From Proteles cristata cristata (Eukaryota; Chordata; Mammalia; Carnivora; Hyaenidae), in NCBI GenBank assembly GCA_017311185.1, contig JAESUZ010000764.1, positions 1 through 64,000 on the forward strand: DNA of 64,000 nucleotides, written 5' to 3'. Under the pieces are notes generated by a model. It searched no databases and was not told the origin of the DNA. It saw only the letters and a program-made list of their open reading frames with translations. Every line of letters starts with the position of its first letter. Positions within the stretch are counted from its first letter, which is position 1. Below are positions 56,968-64,000 of this stretch, piece by piece. The position numbers were made by a program, and so were the translations under genes.

Positions 56968-57191
56968 GGGGGGGCAACTGGGTGGCTCAGTCGGTTAAGT
57001 GTCCAACTTCGGCTCAGGTCATGATCTCACGGTTCGTGGGTTTGAGCCCTGCATCTGGGTCTGTGCGGACAGCTCAGAGCCTGGAGCCTGCTTCAGATTC
57101 TGTGTTTCCCCCTCTCTCTCTGACGCTCCCCTACTCCTATTCTGTCTCTCTCGGTCTCAAACATAAACTACTAAAAAATTTTTTTTTTTTT
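56968..57191 (+). mobile_element. CAN-SINE in TRIM71 intron 2
   Basis: AAATTGAGTGAT occurs before and after. Confidence 0.94.
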
Positions 57192-58214
57192 TAAATTGAG
57201 TGATCGCCTTAACACATTGACGAGGTACACTACAGGCATCTTTCATGCACCTCTGTTGTAGGTGACTCTAGACTCTCAGAGTAAGTTCTCTTTACAGGAT
57301 CAAATAGAATTAATTGAAGGATTTACACCTGGGTGTTTCTTCTAGCACTAAGTCTCTCTAGCTAAATACAAACAAGTAGTGAGTCTCTCAGAGTTGTAAC
57401 TTAGAACTGTGGTTCATGGTCATCTGTACATCCAACACTTGTAACTTGACAATGGATAAATGTCCCTGGCTGAAGAAAGGGAATGGAGCTCCTAAAAGTC
57501 TTTTATATACAAAAAGCTGGTGAAAGGAAATGAAAGCACTCAAGTCCCAAGTTGTACTGAGTTCAGATATACTGTATAAGGTCTCCGACACTCATGTAAA
57601 GGTGGTGTAAAGTGGGTAAGAACTTAAATCTGCCCGCAGATTCGGTCTGGCTAGTATCCTTGACTCGTGGGATGGGTTTGTGCTCATTCATTTGGCCCAA
57701 AGGACGTTTCCGACCACAGTGCCTCCAGGTACAGTGCCCAAGGAGGAATGAAGGACGCTGGGCCCATCAAGGGCCCTTCCCTGCAATTTTACAAATGGCG
57801 GCTCCAACTTCTCCCGACCAGGGAGAAGAGAGGAAACAGGAGACCACATCCCTGAGGACGGCTTGCTGGAACAGTGCAAGACTGAAGGCATCTCCATGTA
57901 TGCCCACCGCGTTCAATAGCAAGAATGAGGTCGCCACAGAGAGCGGCAGAGCTAAGAGACAGAGTGTGGCACCAAGGTCTGGGTCCCTGGACACGGAAGC
58001 CTGATCCATCCATATTCCACCCGGTGCCCTGAGACTATTCATCTCCCTTCATTCAACTGCAGCCACGGATGCTCCCCAAGAAGACAGCCTGGGGAAAATG
58101 CTAATGAGGCCACGGCCGTTGTCCAGCCACGCCTCTCACATTTGTGTACACTGTGTGCATGCGCACAAGAAGGGAAGGGAGGAATGAGAACAGCTGCCTC
58201 CCAAATGAGAGGTG

Positions 58215-58400
58215 ACAGTCTGGGGTTCAAACTACGATTTCCCTACTCATTGCTGATATGACTTCCGGGGTGGGGTGGGGTGCTTGATCTCTTTCAAGTA
58301 AAATTTTCTCTCTGCCAAATGGAAAGGACGACACCCAACACCTCACGTACTAGAAAAGTGCCCGCTTCAGTGCCTGGAACAGGGTAGTGCTCAAGACACA
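58215..58400 (+). repeat. MIR relic in TRIM71 intron 2
   Basis: TGGGGTTCAAACTACGATTT at the start and GTGCCTGGAACAGGGTAGTG at the end. Confidence 0.6.
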
Positions 58401-58974
58401 GGGACTGTTCAGTCTTACTGATGAAAAGACAAGGCCTATGGTTGAAGAGATCCAGGATCTTAAGCATAACGACTAAATTTTTTTCCTCCAGTTCCAGATT
58501 TGTCACAGAAAAAATTGTTTGACCTCTTTCCTGCATTAGTTTCTATAAATTCATATAAAGAAGTAGCCACCTCAGCATTCCTTGCAGTAGACTTTCCATT
58601 GCAGCATATAGGAACGTTTCAGGGCACGTGGTCTACTCAAGTGATCAAACAAAACGGAAGTCGGGGAACGAAAGTATTCCTGAAAGTCTGGGTTAACTCA
58701 ACATTTTCACTTATGTAATTTAAAAAAGTCAGGCTTAGTCGTCAAGCTCAGTCCTCCTAATTTTTGTGCTAAATGGTGCAGGATCTATCACTCTTGTTTA
58801 ACATCAAGAGTATTTACTTTTTTAACCAGGTAGGAAACTCTAAGTTCAATAAAGGAAATCAGGAAAAGGGAGGGCAGAGAAAGCCGGGCTGTAACACCCA
58901 TCCCCATCACTACTACTCACTGAATGCCAGTCTCGGATGAAAAGTAACAGAAGCTCTAGTGAATCTGAATAAAA

Positions 58975-59690
58975 ACACCCCTGCAAATGGCTGAAATTAA
59001 CAACACAGGAAATAACAGATGTTGGGGAAGATTCAGAGAAAGGGGAACCCCCTTGCACAGTTGGTGGGAATGCAAAGTGGAACAGCCGCTCTGGAAAACA
59101 GTATGGAGGCTCCTCAAAAAAATTAAAAACAGAACTACCCTGTGATCCAGCAATTGCACTACTAGGTTATTTACCCAAAGGATACAAAAATACTGATTCG
59201 CAGGGATACGTGCACCCTGATGTTATATGTAGCAGCATTATCAATGATAGGCAAACTATGAAAAGAGCCCAAATGTCTATCAAGCAACGAATAAATGAAG
59301 AAGATGTGGTGTATATGTACACAGCGGAATAGTACTCAGCCATAAAGAATGAAATCTTGCCATGGATGGAGCTAGAGTGTATCAGGCTAAATGAAATACA
59401 TCAGAGAAAGACAAATACCATATGATTTCACTCGTGTGTGGAATTTAAGGAAGAACAGATGAACATGTGGGGGAAAAGAGAAGCAAATCATAAAACAGAC
59501 TCTGAATTATAGAGAACAAACTGAGAGTTGCTGGGGAGAAGGTGGGGGGATTGAATTAAATAGATGATGGATATTAAGGAGGGCACTTGTGATGAGCACT
59601 GAATGCCGTAGGTGAAGTGATGAATCACTACATCTAAAACTGAAGCTGATATTACACTGTATGTTAACTACCTGGAATTTAAATAAAAAC
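58975..59690 (+). mobile_element. LINE-1 3' end fragment in TRIM71 intron 2
   Basis: Contains GGAAATAACAGATGTTGGGG, GTTGGTGGGAATGCAAAG, ATCCAGCAATTGCACTACTA, GAATAGTACTCAGCCATAAAG and AGGGCACTTGTGATGAGCAC and ends with GGAATTTAAATAAAAAC. It is antisense to TRIM71. Confidence 0.9.
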
Positions 59691-60253
59691 TTGGAAGGAG
59701 AAACTCCCCTACAAATGAAGTGGTCCTGAGACTGATTCTGACCACTTGATGTGAGTTATGGAGCCTTCTAGGAAATCGCTCTAAAAGGCGGGAGCATGCC
59801 TATTTCCTTTCAACTGTGCAGAACATAAATGTGGTATCTTGAGTCCCAGCAGCCATTTGTAGCCAAAGGGATGAATGTCAACCCCTCCGAACAGTGGAGT
59901 GAAGTTGAAGGATGCTCCAATGACTACCTGCATCTCTAGACTAAATTTTTTAAATGGAAGAGATTAATGCCTTGCATATTTAAGCAACCAAGTTTGAGAG
60001 CACAGTGAAGTCCTGTTACAGATAAATTTATTTCCTACCATATTAAAACAAACACAATCCTAAACTGACAGAAAGGTGATGAACGATTGCTTGGGGACAT
60101 GGAAAGAATTTAAGGAAACACCCGCAGGTGATAACCATGCTCCTAACCTTGATGTAGTCTTGTTTTCATGGGTGAAATACATGCTGAACATATATATGTT
60201 CATACACTTTAAATATGTACAGTTCATTGCATATCCATTTTCCTCCATAAAAC

Positions 60254-60275
60254 GGGGGGGTGGGGGTGGGGGGGG
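60254..60275 (+). other. Candidate DNA G-quadruplex, TRIM71 intron 2
   Basis: Runs of 7, 5 and 8 G separated by single T. Confidence 0.5.
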
Positions 60276-61359
60276 ACCTGCCTCAGTCTCACCATAATCA
60301 GTAAAATGTTACTATTCACATTTTGGCCTATTTCTACTTCCACCATTTTTAATGCAGTTTTTACGTGTTTCGCATTATTTTTCTTAAACCAACTTCAGGG
60401 TTTCCTGGTTTTAGCTAACACTGTATTTGTAATGCGATCACAAACTCTTCATATATGTAAGGGGCTTAAAAAAAAAACAAAAACCCTTAATTCCTATGGC
60501 TGACCTTTCCTACTGGGTACAATCCACACCATCAGGATGTAGGACATGACCTTGGAGATTCCTATTAGGAGGAATGAGTAGACACCTGCCACTTGGCTCC
60601 TCCACCCAGAATGCCTCATTGAGCTCAGCAGCACCAACTGACATTTGAATTTCACCCCTAGGTTCTTTTTATTACTCACACAGCAGACTGTCTGCTAACG
60701 AAGACTGTATTTGCTGTAGGGAGTTAATCATGGCAGACAAAATCTCCTGCCTACTACTTCTCTCTCCTCTCCACGAGAAGCTCAAATTTCCATTTCCCTG
60801 AGATTTCATCATTCTAATCATAGATCTCTCCTTAAGCCTCTAGCCAATCAGGACCACTCCTTTTTCTTTCCAGAGTGGCTGATCCCATAAAGTGGAGATC
60901 ACCAGCAATTCTCTCAATCATGTCTCAAGGACCCCTGAGTTTTCCAAATCTCCAAGGACAGAACCCAGCCACAGCAGGTCTTTAAGCTCCCCAGGTTTGA
61001 GTCCAGGAGACACAAGCAGGGTAAGGCAATGGACTAATGAAGGCCATGAAAAGGGAATCCACAAACCACTGCATCCAGGGGACACAAGCTCACCAAAACA
61101 GAACAGAAATAAAATAGAACTAGGCACTGATGGAGGATGCTGGCAACCAAGAACCACTTGGAAGGCATACAGAAGAAAGCAGGGCACTCTGGCATAAGAA
61201 TATGCCAGAATTAGTCTGCAGAAACAGACTCTCAAACCTCTAATTACAGGACTTGAATATCAGATAATCTGACTCTTCAGAAAGACTATTTGAATATCAC
61301 TCATCAGAACGTGATAGCTGCTGAGAAGCTTACCCAGAACTATCCTTCTGCCCCTACTT

Positions 61360-61526
61360 TAAGTTTATTTATTTTGAGAGAGAGAGAAAGAGAAAATGAA
61401 TCTCAAGCAGGCTCTGCACTGTCAATAAAGAGCCCAATGTGGGGCTCAAACTCACAAACAGCAAGATCATGACCTGAGCAGAAATCAAAAGTTGGGTGCT
61501 TAACCGACTGAGCCACCCAGGCACCT
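61360..61526 (-). mobile_element. CAN-SINE in TRIM71 intron 2
   Basis: CCTTCTGCCC occurs before and after; (GA)n short. Confidence 0.92.
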
Positions 61527-62339
61527 CCTTCTGCCCTTTCTTTAGGGCACATGATCAATTCCTTACCATTCCCAAAAAAGATCTTATTTTACAGAATTCA
61601 CTTATTCAAATCCTCTAAGTATGTAAATTTTCCACTCAACTTCTGCTCAATGATCAGCAATGTTTCCTAAATTTCAAACTCTTCCTACAAGACAAGGAAA
61701 ACATCTCATGATTTTTTTCTTTTCTTATAACCTTGTTTCCTGGACCAGACAAGATTTTAAATCAGTTCAGGCATGCCGTTCCTTGACAGTAAGAGGCCTA
61801 TTCTATGCCCCAAAGTTACACACGTCCCTTCCTAAACCCAAAGGGATGGGGACTCAATAGAAACCAGGGTCTCAGTTCCCAGGAGATGCCCTTCTGTCGC
61901 TTGGGAAAGAATCTTGAGATTCTGAATCTGATCTTAAACTTCTGTTGCTCACTTAGGTCTTGCCTATAAAGAAATAAATGTGAGCAGCAGAGCGATCTGT
62001 CTGGAAAGCATTTGGGGCCCAGCCTTCCTGCAGTCCCAACTGAGGCATGCTGGTGCCCACCTGTGTAAGGGGAGGGGGCTATGAGGAACAGGCAGATGAT
62101 GGAGAGGGGGCAGGGCAGCTTAAGTGTAGGCAACAAGCCCTGACTGGCTAGTCAACTTCGGCCACGCCCTTCTCCGTCTCCCCGAGGGATTACTGCTGCA
62201 TGGATGTCACATGAGCTGGTCTGGATCAGTGTTCCGGGGCCCCCGCACACCGGAGCCTGCCCACTAAGCTACACATGCCATCGGACTGGAGGTGAGGAGG
62301 GTTTTAGGTGCCAGAGAGCAAGGGAAGGGGGGAACTGAC

Positions 62340-62507
62340 CTGGATCGCCTGACGGCCCTGCTGCGCGTCGGCCAGCAGCTGGATGGTCAGTGCCCTCGAG
62401 TCCTGCAGCGCCTCCTGGAGGTAGATGAAGCTGTGGCCACCGTGCCGGCCCATTGTGCACTCACGACAGATGGGCACCGAGCAAGTGTCACAGTACAGGT
62501 GCAGCAC
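62340..62507 (-). CDS. TRIM71: TRIM71 (LIN41) coding exon 2: B-box 2 and start of coiled coil
   Basis: Internal exon of 168 nt (56 codons, phase 0 at both ends), flanked on the minus strand by a CAG acceptor and a GT donor (CAG|GTCAGT). It begins [17 protein letters not shown] and contains the second half of a B-box-type zinc finger: cysteines in CDTC and CREC, and the histidines of GRHGGHSF. It then enters the coiled coil ([13 protein letters not shown]). TRIM71 is a stem-cell E3 ubiquitin ligase and mRNA-binding repressor, a conserved target of let-7. Exon 1, with RING and B-box 1 (about 284 residues in human by subtraction from a remembered 868), must lie to the right of the window. Confidence 0.93.
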
Positions 62508-63414
62508 CTGGGGGCCGAGAGGGACAGGCATTAAGGAGAGACTTGGGACTAGTGGCGAGGGCAACAGCCACCGGGCGCTCTGTGGGCGCCAGACCCCCAG
62601 CCAACCTCCTCCCCCTTAGCAAGCACACCCCTACCCGACAGCCAACTGCCAGCGCATCGTGCCCTCCTTTCTCACCCCCTCAAGGAAAAGACAACAAATC
62701 TCCTCTTTCCACTCCAGTTTCATTCAGAACCTTCACTGAGACACTCCAAAGGCAAAGATGAAACAAATCAATCCTCCTAGATCTCAGATTAATTACCCAG
62801 AAGAGCTCTAAGATTGTATGTCTTCAGTCTGAGATTGGTGGCCAGAATTAAAGAATATGCCAGAAAAATGGGTCTTGCCAGCGCACGCTCTGCGTGTGTG
62901 AATCAGTCAGGAGTCAGTATCAACCACCCTCACAGGGCAGCTCAAGGCCACATCCCCATCAAGGCGCTTGGCGCGACGCACAGTGCCCACTTCTCCCAGG
63001 CACTCGGCAAGTGACGGGCTTAGGCTTCTGGAACGAAGGCAAAAAGCTAGCGGTGAGGTCAGCCAGCTTCTTGTCTTTCTTCTTCCTGCCAAGTCATTCC
63101 AAGGATGACCCTGTGAGGTAGCCAGGTGTCGACAGAACGGCTTTCTATGATGCCCTGCACCTCCGCAGGGCCTGGGCGCAGGGAGGGCGAGAAGGCTTGG
63201 CACCACTTCCACCTGCTGATAAATGAGGAGCTCTCAAGAACAAGGGCTCCTTGGCACAGAAACGGGGCTCCAGAGCCATGGCCTTCTATGGAGCGGGGCC
63301 CTCAGCATGCTCTTTGGCACCGGGTGCGGAGTACCTGGGCGCGACTGGGCCACACGCAACAGGCAGGGAGCAGTGTCCCTGGGCCGCCTTCCAGGGCACA
63401 ATGCGCTTAATCCC

Positions 63415-63500
63415 CAGATGAAGATCGAAGGTCAAGGTGCCTCAGGGCTACACAGCAAGCGAGGGCAGAACAGGGAGGCCAGCGCGGGCCTTCTGCAGAC
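63415..63500 (-). repeat. MIR relic in TRIM71 intron 1
   Basis: AGGGCTACACAGCAAGCGAGG resembles the antisense MIR core. Confidence 0.45.
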
Positions 63501-63875
63501 AGACCAAGCGCTGGCTCTTCACTGGGGCCCCAAGCACCCTCTGAAGTACTGTGGCATCCAGGGGAGACCCTGGCCCAGGGCAGACAGGACGTTACAGGGC
63601 TCAGAGATGGAGGGGAGGGCGGCCGTGCTCCCCGGATGGAGATCCACACGAAAGGGAGCCTGGGTGATAGCTAGCACCTGCTTCTGTTCCCTTTGGGTGA
63701 TTCCAGCCAACATGCTGGCACAGGGCGTGCCTACTAGGAAACTGTCTCCACAGACAGCTCACTCAGGGAAGCAGGCCTGCCCTGCCCCTGCTGAGGGTGC
63801 AGAGGTGGGGGGTGGGGGGCAGGGTCTGATGTGTGGGCTAGGCTGCTTCTCAAGGAACTTCTGCATTTAGAAAGA

Positions 63876-64000
63876 CTTGGGATATTATGAGAGAGAGCGT
63901 GCGCGTGCGACTGGGGGAGGGGCAGAGAGAGGGGGAGACACAGAATTGGAAGCAGGCTCCAGGCTCTGAGCTGTCAGGACAGATCCTGACAGGGGCTTGA
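63876..64000 (-). mobile_element. CAN-SINE, cut by window end
   Basis: (GA)n, GGGGGAGGGGCAGAGAG and CAGGCTCCAGGCTCTGAG, running off the edge. Confidence 0.9.

Larger units (their letters stand above)
51934..62339 (-). other. TRIM71: TRIM71 intron 2
   Basis: GT-AG intron of about 10.4 kb with SINEs, MIR relics, LINE-1 fragments at 53085-53320 and 58975-59690, a 24-bp palindrome at 53814-53837 and G-runs near 52858 and 60254. Between 57192 and 58200, and between 59700 and 61350, I see only unique sequence. Confidence 0.85.
62508..64000 (-). other. TRIM71: TRIM71 intron 1, partial
   Basis: Intronic sequence 5' of exon 2 running off the window. It holds a MIR-like relic near 63415-63500 and a truncated antisense SINE at the edge. 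Small open frames show no recognisable protein. Confidence 0.75.

Overview
The window is chromosomal DNA from a carnivore, almost certainly a cat (Felidae). About 55 tRNA-derived SINEs of the carnivore CAN-SINE type are scattered over both strands. Many belong to one near-identical young subfamily that opens with a GGGGCGCCTGGGTGG-like head and ends in a (TC)n tract plus an A-rich tail. Gene content and order (TRIM71 then CCR4, same strand) match, from memory, human chromosome 3p22. The species cannot be fixed from the sequence.

Two protein-coding genes lie on the minus strand. The single coding exon of CCR4 (chemokine receptor, 360 codons) is complete at 19.1-20.2 kb. TRIM71/LIN41 fills the right third: its last three coding exons (62.5-62.3, 51.9-51.8 and 48.9-47.5 kb) and a roughly 6 kb 3'UTR ending near 41.4 kb. 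Exon 1 (RING and first B-box) lies beyond the right edge. The 3'UTR carries seven let-7 seed matches, four of them 8-mers, and a miR-125-type site close to the stop. This is the expected layout of the let-7/lin-4 family control of LIN41.

Two processed pseudogenes were found: a broken RNF138 retrocopy at 10.2-11.3 kb that was later interrupted by a SINE, and an RPL39 retrocopy at 28.9-29.3 kb that has lost both start and stop codons.

Region by region: 0-19 kb is intergenic, with SINEs, old antisense LINE-1 fragments, an ERV-L-like LTR with a GATA microsatellite, and the RNF138 retrocopy. 19-20 kb is CCR4. 20-41 kb is the CCR4-TRIM71 interval, with a gene-less CpG island holding a strong CTCF consensus (25.1-25.5 kb), SINE stacks, the RPL39 pseudogene, and a 100-N gap (32648-32747) bounded by LINE-1 fragments in opposite orientations. 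41-47.5 kb is the SINE-free TRIM71 3'UTR. 47.5-64 kb is TRIM71 exons and introns. I see no prokaryotic features, CRISPR array, operon or evidence of an undescribed multi-gene system. The most interesting material is regulatory (TRIM71 3'UTR, orphan CpG island) and insertion history.
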